From: a virus
Length of the DNA: 36,351 nt
IMG/VR virus record: IMGVR_UViG_3300008267_000472
Span: 1 to 36,351 of that record
Strand: one strand, 5' to 3'
Shown: one piece after another, positions 14,765 to 25,900 of the stretch
How the letters are laid out: the number at the start of each line of letters is the position of its first letter
Position numbering within the stretch: the stretch's first letter is position 1
Notes under the pieces: model-generated
Told to the model about the DNA's origin: nothing
The model's input: only the letters and a program-made list of their open reading frames with translations
Databases searched by the model: none
Program-made: the position numbers and the translations under genes

Positions 14765-16970
14765 ATGCTTAATATAAAAACCCTCACAGATACGCTGTCC
14801 GGCATGGACTTGCAGGAGTTGCAAGACTACGCTAGGGTAAATAAGAACGACCCTTACATTGTGTCAATGGCGCTGTCTATGGCAAACACAAAGAAAAAAA
14901 TAAAGGTTGCACAAGATGGCCAAGCGGGGATGATGCCGCAGCCTAAAGTAGCTGACCAACAAATTGCGCAGATGTCGGCTCCCCCTGTTGCCTGAAGATC
15001 AAGGCATTGCCACACTCCCCGCCCAAAACATGCAGAACATGGCAGGCGGCGGCATTGTTGCATTTGATGATGGCGGTGAAGTGCCGGGGTATGCAGAAGG
15101 CATATTTACAGGGGCAAAGAAAAAGTATAAGCAGCTTAAGGGGTATGAGTTTGACGGTGGCCCTGAGATGTTTGATAAAGCGCTTAATGCTGAAGGTGTT
15201 ACAGATCCTAAACAACGGGCATTTTTAAAAGCTATTCATGCACAAGAATCCGATCAAGCCTTAAATGCCCCCACCCGCGATAAGTCAGGCGCAATGGGGC
15301 CTATGCAAGTTACTAGAGATGCTTGGACAGATGTTTCTAAAAAAGGTGACGCATTAAAAAGCCGTTCTGACCCGTTTGAAAACATGAGGGCCGGTATCCG
15401 CTATGCCTCCACAGGCTGGCAAAAATCAGCCGGAAATCCTGTGTTAGCAGGCGCTTATTACTACGGTGGCCCGGGAGGTTTTGCTAAAGCGCAAAAAGGT
15501 GAAGCCGTTGCGTCTTCTGAAGATAAAGGTCAGACAACTTTGCAGTACGGAAAGCAAATTTCTGCAAAATATCTTCAGATGTTGCCGCTGGCTGCGGCAA
15601 CAGCCGCTCCTGAAATTGCAAAACCTCCTCCTCAAGCCGCGCCGCAAGCGCAAGGTATTGCCACATTGGCAAGCGACCCAACTACGGGTTTTACTGTGCC
15701 GCAAGATGTGTTCAGCCCAAGCCCAGAAGAAGAACGCAAGTATGCTGCTGCGCAAGCTCAAGCAGCAGCAGAAGCTAAAAGACGTGAAGCTCTTGTCAGC
15801 CAAATCCCCGGTCAAACAGCTAAAGCGCCAGCATTTAAAGACACCAACACTTACTTTGGTGGTGTTGCTGACAGAATGGGTATACCCTTAGAAGTTCAGC
15901 GCAATGTTGCCAACACAATAAATGCAACGAGTGGGTTTACTGCGCCTATTGGCGGCGTTAACCGTGCGGCTGCAACTGTTTCCAAAGGGCTTGAGCCTAC
16001 GGCAGAGATGATTCAAAAAGCTGCGCAAGCAAAACAAATTGCCGAAACGCCTCGCATTCTTCCCCCTGCCAAAGCGGGACTTGAAGCTCTTGATGAAGCA
16101 TCTGCGGCTACCCGCGCTGCTGCTGATAATGCACGCCGTATGCGGCTACTTGAACAAGACCGCAAAGCTGCAATAGGCGCAGAACAATCCGTAGATGCAG
16201 CAACAAAGTCTGCCGCAATTGCAGACAAGTTTGCCAAAGAAATTGCTTTAGCGCAAGATGCTGCTCGGTTGAACCAAGCCAAAATGACAGGCGCTGCTCA
16301 AGGTTTAGCTATGACTCAAGCGGCTGACAAAGCCAATTTGATCCCTAGAGGTGGTGCAGATATTGGCACTTTAACACCCAACGAAAATATTAAGGAAAGT
16401 GTTTTTGATCCAAATTTTGGCGGCAAACTACCCCCAGATGTTAAAAAAGATATTGTTGATGATCTAAAAGAAAAAACCGGTGCGTCTACAGCCGAACTTA
16501 AAAAACAAGCCGCTGACAGCGGTATGGACTTCAACAGTTTTCTGTTCCGTTTTGGTTTGGGTCTGCTGGCAGGAGAATCACAGTACGCTTCGGTAAACGC
16601 AGGCAAAGCAGGACTTGGCGCTTTGGATGCAGAATTGGCCTCGCAAAAACTCAAACAGTCTGCTGCCACCACGCAAGCCGATATTGCGTACAAAGAAGCT
16701 ATGGCTGCGCAAGCCAAGATGCCTGCGGGTGAAGTCCAGATGATTGAAAGGTACGCTAACGATCCTAAGTTTCGTAAAGCGGTTGATATGATGGCTGCTG
16801 CTAAACGTGAACCAATGACTCGTGAAACCCTGTTCAAAGAGTACATCAAGTCTCCCGTTGCAAGTATCAAACCGTTTTCTGAATATGTGTCAGAATACGA
16901 AAAAGAATTTGGGCCGCTGGGTGCGGGTGTTCCTACGGGAGTCATCGTCAGCCGCGCAGGACAAACATAA
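14765..16970 (+). CDS. Internal virion protein with lytic transglycosylase domain; frame break near 14981
   Basis: Two frames appear to form one gene. SD AAGGAA and ATG at 14765 open a 76-aa frame (LTDTLSGMDLQELQDYARVN) that stops at 14995. The conserved continuation, LPEDQGIATLPAQNMQNMAG, lies in the +1 frame and runs to 16970 with no good start of its own. A +1 shift at the C5 run 14981-14985 joins them into about 734 aa. The fused protein has an SLT-type transglycosylase domain at about residues 140-270: catalytic-type Glu161 in IHAQES, GAMGPMQV at 175-182 and YYYGGPG near 231-237. Long Ala/Lys-rich helices and a conserved C-terminus follow. It probably opens the murein during DNA ejection, like T7 gp16. 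Confidence 0.7.
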
Positions 16971-16985
16971 ACCAGAGAGGCGTAA

Positions 16986-19900
16986 ATGCCGCAGTACAAA
17001 GTCGAGATTCCGGGTCAAGGCACATTTAATGTTGACTCCCCGGAAGAGCTAACCGATGCACAGGTCTATGCAGCGGTTCGACAACAACTGCGCTCTGAAG
17101 TTTCTGAAGCACCACAAGAAGTAGCTGCGCCAACCATTGGTGGGCAGACCAAAGAATTTTTTAAAGGGTTGCTTCCCGGCGGTATTGGCTTAGTTGAACA
17201 AGCTGGTATGGGTATATCAGCACTGCTGCCCGAAGAACAAGAAAAAGCTACACAACAATACATTAAAGAAGCTGCGGCTACAGCCAAAGCTCCGTTTGCC
17301 GCTGCGCCGGGGTATGAGGACACAATAGGGCGTAAGTTTGGTGAAGCTACGGGTTCAATAGTTCCGTTTCTTGCCACTGGCCCGTTTGGTATGGCGGGGC
17401 GTGTAGCTGGTTACGGACTTGGTATTGGTGCTGGCGCTGGCACACAGGTAGAGAAATCTGCCGCTGAAGGCGCAACTGAAGAACAACAAACCGCCGCTAC
17501 TGCGTTGGGTTCCGTGGTTGGTGCTTCAGAAATGTTTGCGCCTGCTCGCATCCTTAAACGTATTGCAGAACCTCTAGCCGCAGGCGCTGCCGCGCTTGTA
17601 AAACGTGCGTTGATGGCGGGTGGAGAAGAAGCTGCACAAGAAGCCGCAGCGCAGGCAGCACAGAACCTTATCAGCAAAGGTATATACAAACCTGAACAAG
17701 AGATTATTGAGCAGGTTGGTGAGTCTGCCGCTTACGGCGGTGCTGTTGGTGCATTAGCACAAGGCTTGTTAGATTTGGCGCTGGGGCGCAGAGTTCGCGG
17801 CGCTCCTTCTGAACAACCCGAGGCAGGTGAAACTGCTGCCCCTCCTGAACCGGGCGCGCCTGTTGCTCCCACTACTCCTGAGGAGGAGGTGCCCGAGCCT
17901 ACTTTACAGCAACCTGTTCCTGAGAAAGATATCAAAGAACCCGTGCTCCCCGGAGCCGCTGCATCGTTTAAAGAACGCTTGGATCAGCGCAAACAGCTTG
18001 AGAAAGCCGTTGCCCCCTATGAAAAAGAACAGGCTCGTGTAGCCGCCTTGACCCCGTTTGACTACCTGATGGAGCAGACAGGTGAGGTGCCCAAACCCGC
18101 AAAAGTCAAAGAAGGTGAAGGAGTTGTTACCGCCGATATGACCGGCCTGCCTTACGCCATGAAGTTTGCCAAGAAGCAGATTGAAGCCGCCAAGTACAAC
18201 GAGATTGAGCCGGACGTTTCCAAATACATTGAGTATTTGATTACAAAGCCTGAATACGCCGACATTTTGGCCAAGCAAGTCAAACAACTGCCGGGGCTAA
18301 ATGCCAAACAAAGCAAGTCCGTGTTGGCCGCTTTGCCATCAGCGTTGAAGTTACGAGCCGAAGCAGAAGCCAAGAAAACCGCAGAAACAGAGAAACCTGC
18401 CGAGACTCTTGATAAAGATTTAAGCCACCTTGAACCTTTGTTTAATAAGGCTTTTGAAGGTAAAGCACCCATCATTGAGGTCAACGAAAACCTCATGCCA
18501 ACCCGCAACGCCAAGATAGTGCGGGAGAATGTCAATACTTTACTGCAACAAGCTGATGATGTAGAAGCAGCATACAGGGCTGCGCGGCGTGCTGGTAATA
18601 GGGCGGCAGCGGTCTCTGCTTTTGCGCAGAAGCAAATCATTACCAAGAAGCTCAACGCACTGACTGAGGAAACTCCTGCCGGTGATTTGACTGCTGGAAA
18701 ACAAAAACCTCCGGGAGAGATTGATACCCGCGCTTCTTACGCCAGAGAAGTTGTGCAGCTACGCCGCCAACAGCAGAAGGCTCTAGAGGACATTGAGGTC
18801 ACGCTTAATACGCTCCGTGCTGGCGATGTGATGGGCAGAGAGATTGAACCCGTCCGTGACCCTGAAACGGGCCAGATCACCATGAAGCCGGTTGAGATTG
18901 GCAAAGGTGTAGCAGGTGCATCGGGCGCTGTGCTGGCACAACGTGCTGAGACTTTGCGTGGGGACTACATCAACGCTTTGCTAAAGGAAGCGGCAACACA
19001 TCGCCGTGCGCTGGGCAAAGCCCCCATTACCGTGGACGAAGCCACCAAAGCCGCCTCACGGGTGTATGACGTTGTAAGTGAGTGGATTGAACGCTCTAAA
19101 GCCAAGCCGTTGCCAAGGTTTGTTGAGAAGCCCGAGTTTGTAGAAAAGATTGTTCAGCCTGCCCAAAAACGTGCAGGCAAGATCATTAGAGGCGCTGTTA
19201 CTGAACGGGCATACAGTGAAAAGCCTCCAGCCAAAGCTCCTGAAGGACAGGACTTTACTACCGGTAAATGGGAGAAGTTCCCCACAGGCAAGCCAAACCC
19301 ACCTTTTGTTTGGGAATTTATAGACAGCCGCCCAGTAGAAGGCCGGTTCAACGAAATTGCAAGGCTGAGCGACAAGGAAGTCAAGCACTTCAAGGCTCAG
19401 ATCGACAACGTAGTCAAGGACTTAGAAGAGATTCCGTCCGAAGTTTCACGTGAAACACCTCTGTTAAAGCAACAGTTTGCTGGTACTGAGGCGCAAAAGA
19501 CAGCCGAAGCCAAGGGTGAGACAGCCACAACTGTGGGCGGAGAACTACGCCGTCGTACAGAATTTGTGCGCAACTTGATGGCTAAGCCGCCTCTCAAGCC
19601 GTTGACAGAAGAAACCCGCAAAACTTTAAACCTGAAGCTGCTTGATCGTGCCGTTGACATTATGGACAGCGGCAAAGCCTCACGCGGTTTGTTGGACGCT
19701 GTTGAACCTATTGTTACAAACTTGGCTGAAGGCCGTGAGGTTCTTCCCCAAGATATACGGGCGCTTGATGATGCCATAAAGCTGTATGAACGTACAGCCC
19801 AAGAGGGTGAGATTGCTGGTGAAGGTGCGGCTGGTCAAGGTCAGTTGTTCCCTGAGACTCGCAAAGACATTGGTTATATCCGCGCCACTCCTGCCAACTT

Positions 19901-22900
19901 TGCCAAGTCACCACAGATCAAACCTGTATGGGAAGCGTTAGAGCAGTCCCGCAAGCTCAAGGCAGAGCTAGACCAGAAGACCAAAATAGATAAAGCCAAG
20001 GCCGTTGTAGCCATCAATGAAATTGAAAGCCTTACAACATTGGTTGACAACATTAAGAAGGACACCAAGTTCTTTTGGGCAGACACTACCAAGTGGTCAA
20101 ACCAAGCGTTGGCTAAAGCGTTTGTTCAGTTTCCCGATATTGGTAAGACAGCCGAAGAGCAGGCGCTTGTTGACATTTACCTTAAAAGTCCCAAGAGTCT
20201 TTCTGCCGCAGATGCGGCTAAAGTTAAAGAACTTGTGTCTGCGTTCAACACAAAAGCGTTGCCACAGTACAAAGAAAAATTAAACCAAGCAGTGCAAATG
20301 CTTGCCCAAGGTGAACGTCTTAACGACGTTGACAACCGGTTGCTTGGTTTTATGCAAGACACTAACAAAAGTGTTCGTGAAGCAGCAGAAGCTAAGAAAC
20401 AAGCGCTTGCCCCTTTGCAGGAAGCACTGGATAGGATTAAGGTCGCGCTCAAAGCGTCGCCTGTTTTGACAGAAGCTCAAAAAGATGCACTTGGTTTAGA
20501 AGGCAAGATCAGCGACCAGCGTGCTAAGTACGGTCAGTCTGTTGAAGCAGCTATCAAAAAGACCAACGACCAAATGGTTGCAGCAAGAGACGCCATCCTT
20601 AACCCACAAATTGAGCCAGTGCTGCGCTCACTCAAAGCCGCAGGTACGCGTCTTGAAAAAGTGTTGGATGAAATTGTTAACGCAGAAAAAACGTTTGATG
20701 CAATGCTGGAGACCAAGGGCGGCGAAGAACGCCTGCTGAGTTCTCCGTATCAAGTTGAGAGCTTGCGCAAGAACAAAGAAACTGCTGAAAAACTTATTGA
20801 CCAGATTCAAGAACAGTCAAAGATATACGAAGACTTGCTCACGCAAAAGAATGAAGACTTCACACGTAGTTCAATAGCCGTGCAGGCTATGCTGGACAAG
20901 AACGTCAAGTACGAGCGTGAGTATCTGGAAATACTTGAGGGGCAGCTTGCGTTTGTGCGTGGTGAAAACATTGATGCAATGCAAGAAAAGCCGGGCGAGC
21001 GCCGGATGTTTGAGAAAGTTGTGTCTACGCAGAAGTATCCGTTTGCTGCTCGCCGCGCTGAAGAAGCAATCAAAGCTCAACGTGCCGCGTTGGAGTCCGC
21101 AAAGAAACGTGCAGACGAGTTCAAGAAGGACACAGCGGATACTAAAGTCAAGCTTGAAAAGACTCAGAAACAAGCCGCAACAGATATTGCAGATAAATTG
21201 CCCGGCGTTCAGATGTCGCAAGGCGAAGTTAGCAAACTTAAAACTGCGGCTGAGAAAGAAGCTGAGGCAAAAAACAAGGCCGAGCTTGACCTTACCGCTG
21301 AGACCATTGATGCTGGCAGACGCGCTCAGATAAAGCAGACACAGCTTGATGAATTAAACACTGAGCTTGAGAATCTATACCTTGACTTTGCTGGGCGTGC
21401 TGGCCCAACAGACCCTGCTATGTTGCAGGAGTTTGCGCGTAACAAGAAGAAGTCACCCGCTACACGTGCGTATGCACAAGCCAAGCTTGACCTGTATAAC
21501 AAGATTGAAATCCTTGAAGCGCAAGAAGATTCAATCAAAACAGGTAAGCCTTTTAGAAAGCCACGCACAGCCACTACGCCGAGCACTGCCGCGTTGGCGG
21601 GAGCCAAAGAGTTTCGTTCAGGTTCTGATGCTCAGCGTGAGCAACGTCAGAAACGCGTTGATGCGGCAATTGACAAAGAGTACGCACGTTACGAACGGCT
21701 TGAAACAAAAGCCACAATGCAGGCAGACAAAGAAGCACGCAAGTATGCTGAGGATTTGTTTGAGAGCGACGACTACATTGAGCCGTCTAGACAGAGCTAC
21801 GAGTTCTCACGCGGTGTCCCATCGACAGGCTTGACCAAGGCGGAGCTTGAAGCTGAGCTTACTGCTGGTATGGGGGAGCCTGTTACTGGTCGCGGTAAAG
21901 AAGCGCAGGTTAATCGTGCACTGAGTGTGTATGAGAATCTTGACGAATACTTAAGCCAGTTTAAAGATGCCACACGTCAAAAACTAGAAGGCCAAATTCC
22001 ATCAGACGCTAAAGGTTTTGTGCAAGACGGCAAGGCGGTACTGTTTGCCAACAACATAGCCAAAGGCGAAGGTCTGGGCGTATTGCTCCACGAAGTCGGC
22101 GTGCACATAGGTTTCCGCAATTTCTTTAACCAAGCTCAATACAACGCTTTGGTTAAGACAGTTAAATCATGGGCTGCGCGTGAAGACGGTTCTATGGAAG
22201 CGCGTGTTGGTAAAGCCGCAATGGATAGAGTTAAAGCTGCTGAGACACCTGCAAACCAAATTGATGATGAGCTTTTAGCGTATGCCGTTGAAGAGGCAAT
22301 GAAAGCTGGGGTCGAGCCAGAAGGCGTGAAGAAAGGTTCTGCTGTGCAGAACTGGTTGCGCATGGTGGTCGATGCGTTTAGAAAAGCGCTTGAGAAGTTT
22401 GGCATCAACGCCAAGAACTTGACTGCTGGTGACTTGGTTAACTTTGCTTACGGTGCGGCACAGCTTGAACTCAAAGGAACTTGGCACGGCACTGGCGTAG
22501 AGTTCAAAGAGTTTGACCATTCATATATGAGTACCGGTGAAGGCCATCAAGCATTTGGCTATGGCACATATCGTGCACAACAAAAAGGTATTGGTCAAAA
22601 TTATCAACGTATTGCGGCAGAAAACCAAACTGAAAAATGGATGGAGCGCCCAGATGTAAAAGAATGGTATGAAACACAAGCACCAAAATTTACAGGTACG
22701 TTGCCTGAAGGAACGCCTGATTGGATTTTAGACTACGCTTTGTTTGAAGCCGCCACAGTGAGTGGTTCTTACATAACTTCCAACCCTTACAAAGCTTTTA
22801 AAGATACTTTTAAAAACAACATAAAAGAATTAACGGATTTGCGTAAAGACGGTAGGCCTGAAGCAGCTTTTAAAGATGCTACTGATGCTGAGTTTAAAAA

Positions 22901-25900
22901 CAAACTTAAAGAACTTGAAAATTATGCAGAAACTGCGGATGAGCATTTGGTTGCTGTTTATGATCAACCTGTGTACAAAGGCAAACCGTATTACGAAATC
23001 TACAACACAAACCCAACAGCCGGTAATGTTATACATATGTTTGAACGATTACGGGATAAAAATAACGGAGTGGCACCAACTTGGAAAGAGGCTATTGAAA
23101 AAGCAAAAGTTGACGCTGGCATTATGTCAGACAGTTTTAAAGATACCCCAGAAGACCGTGTTTTTTACGATCGTTACAAACAAGTTTATGACACTATAGA
23201 CAGCCTTGACGTAAATGATTTTAAATACAACCCGCCGTCTGGCCCCCCCGTGCCAGCGCCAGTTGGTTATTTGATGCGCACGTTGCATACGCGTCCAGAA
23301 AACGAATACGTTCATTGGGACGACCTTGCAGACAAACAACCACCGGTTATCAAAGCCGTATTTAAGCGCATCTATGATTCATTGACCTCACCACAAAAAG
23401 GATTTTTTGATCGTGCTATAGGCACGTCCCCGCCTGATCGCCAAAATGGGCAGGACTTGTACCAAGCGTTGAGCGCTGTATTTGAAAAGTCCGGCACACC
23501 AAGCAAATTGTCTGACATGATGGCGTCTGAAATGTTGTACGCCGAAGGTGTTGCAGGCATTAAGTTTTTTGACAATCCCTCAAGACAAACAAAAAAAGGT
23601 ACGTTTAATTACGTTGACTTTGGCGACAAAGAAGAGGGCGCTCAAATACTTGGTGTTGACCTTGAGCCTGTTGGGAAGACCAAAGAGATGCTGTTCTCCC
23701 GCGCTGTTGCCCCGGGGTTTGAGGATGCGCTGAACACAGCCAACGACATCATTGCTAAGCCTAAAACAGTCCGTCAACGGGTTGAGGCTAACCTTGGTCT
23801 GGCGTTCCGTACACAGGTACTGGACAGACTGGCTCCTCTGGAACAAATTGCCAAGACTATGCTTGACCCCCTCAAGGGTACGCAGATGATGTACTACCTG
23901 CGCATGTCAGACCAGCGCATGTCCTTTGTTCAGCAAGCTGTTGGTCGTGGCGTTCCACAACTTGTTGGTTACAAGCGCAAAGACGGACAGACTGAGTACC
24001 TAATCGAAAGCAAAGAAGGCGTTAACTTGTCGTCTGTGGTCGACACCTTGAAGGACGCACCCGGCATGAATGCTGAAGCAGCCAATAAGTTGTTCACGCT
24101 GTACTTGGCTGGCAAACGTGCTGATCGTGTTGGCTACAACAAGCTGAACTTCTCCAAGACAGAAGCTGAGATACGCAGTGCCGTTAAACAAATTGAAAGT
24201 AACAAAGAACTGCTAGGCGTGTTTGAAAAAGCACGCACCCAATACAACAACTACAACCGCAACTTGATGAAGTTCATGGAGTCTACGGGCGCTATGTCTA
24301 AGGAAGTTGCTGAACAGCTTGCCAGCACCAACGACTACATTCCCTATTACCGTGAGCGCAACGGCAACGCCGAACTGGTCATTGGCGGTGAAGGCACGTT
24401 CAAGATGGGTAGTCTTAAAGATCAACCACAACTGAAAGAGTTGATTGGTGGTGAAGAAAAGATTATGGACTTTCTGACAAGCTCAGTGGAGAACACGTCC
24501 ATCATTATGGATATTGGCTTGCGCAACAAGGCTACTACCAATGCTATGTTTGAGTTGGTTGATCTGGGTATTGCCCGATTTGTTAAGCCTGACTCAACTG
24601 GCCCCAACATTGTGCGCTTTAAAGATCGCGGTGAAGAGAAGGCGGTTGAGATTAACACACGCAATACCGATTTTCCCGCCGACTTACTGGTCAAAGGGCT
24701 TGAAGGTATTCCTGTAAACAACTCTGCACTTATCAGAGCTATGGGCGTCCCATCTACTTTCTTGCGTAAAGCTATTACCCTAAACCCGCTGTACTCTTTG
24801 CGTCAGATATTCCGTGACTCTGTTGCGGCTCCTCTGCTGTCCGGCGCAGACATGTTGCCCATCATTGGCGCTCTCAAACAAATTGGTGCGTCGGCAACAA
24901 AAGAAAAGCTGGAGGCTCGCGGCATTGTTGGTGGGCAAGTATTTACTGGCACAAACGAAGACCTTACAACCATCCTCAGAGAATTCCAGTCAGGCAAGAT
25001 GGGGCTGTCTCAGTTGATGGCACGCGCTGAAGGTATTGCAATGGAAGCTGACGCGTCTACTCGCCGTGCTCAGTACGACTCATACATCAAGCAAGGGCTG
25101 TCCGAGATGGAAGCTACGCTGATGTCGCTGGAGTCAATGAACTTCAACCGCAAAGGCTTGTCGCCCAGCGTGCGCATGGCGTCTACGCTGATACCTTTCT
25201 TCAACGCCCAGTTGCAAGGCTTGGACGTTTTGTATCGTGCCATGACAGGCAAGATGCCGTTCAACGAGCGCTTAGACATTCAAGGGAAACTGTACCGCCG
25301 TGGCATGTTGTTGGCTGGCACAGCCGTGGCTTACGCCCTGCTCATGCAGGACGACGAGGCCTACAAGAACGCTAACCCTGATGAGAAGTATGGCAACTTC
25401 TTTGTGCGCATCCCCGGATTAAAAGAACCTATGCGTATCCCAATCCCGTTTGAGATCGGTTATATCTTTAAAGCTCTGCCCGAAGCTATGGTCAACATTA
25501 TGGCAAACAAGCAAGGCGATGAGGAAGCATACAAAGCATTCAAACAGATTGTGCTTCAGACCATACCGGGCGGCACCTCTTTGTTTATACCTGCCGCTGT
25601 GAAACCTGCGATTGAAAACGTGGCCAACTACTCGTTCTTTACTGGGCGCTCACTTGAGACCAAGCGTGAACAGAATCTTGAGGCGGCTTACCGCTACCGA
25701 GACAACACTTCTGAGATTGCCAAGTTCATTGGTCAGGCTGGCAATGTGTCACCTATCAAAATAGAAAACCTGATACGCGGCTACACCGGCTCTATGGGTA
25801 TGGCGCTGGCTCAGAGCTTTAACATAGCGATGCCAACACCCAAGGGCACACCAGAGCAAGCTACCAAGCGTTTGTCCGAAACTGCTGTGATTGGCCCTCT

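Noticed and set aside
14964-16970. Independent 668-aa gene starting at TTG 14964
   Set aside because: Its first ten codons (LRRCRLPLLP) overlap the upstream frame without SD, and the conserved sequence starts only after the C5 run.
16316-16999. 227-aa minus-strand ORF opposite the transglycosylase protein
   Set aside because: No SD, Ser/Ala-rich shadow composition, and it lies fully antisense to a supported gene.
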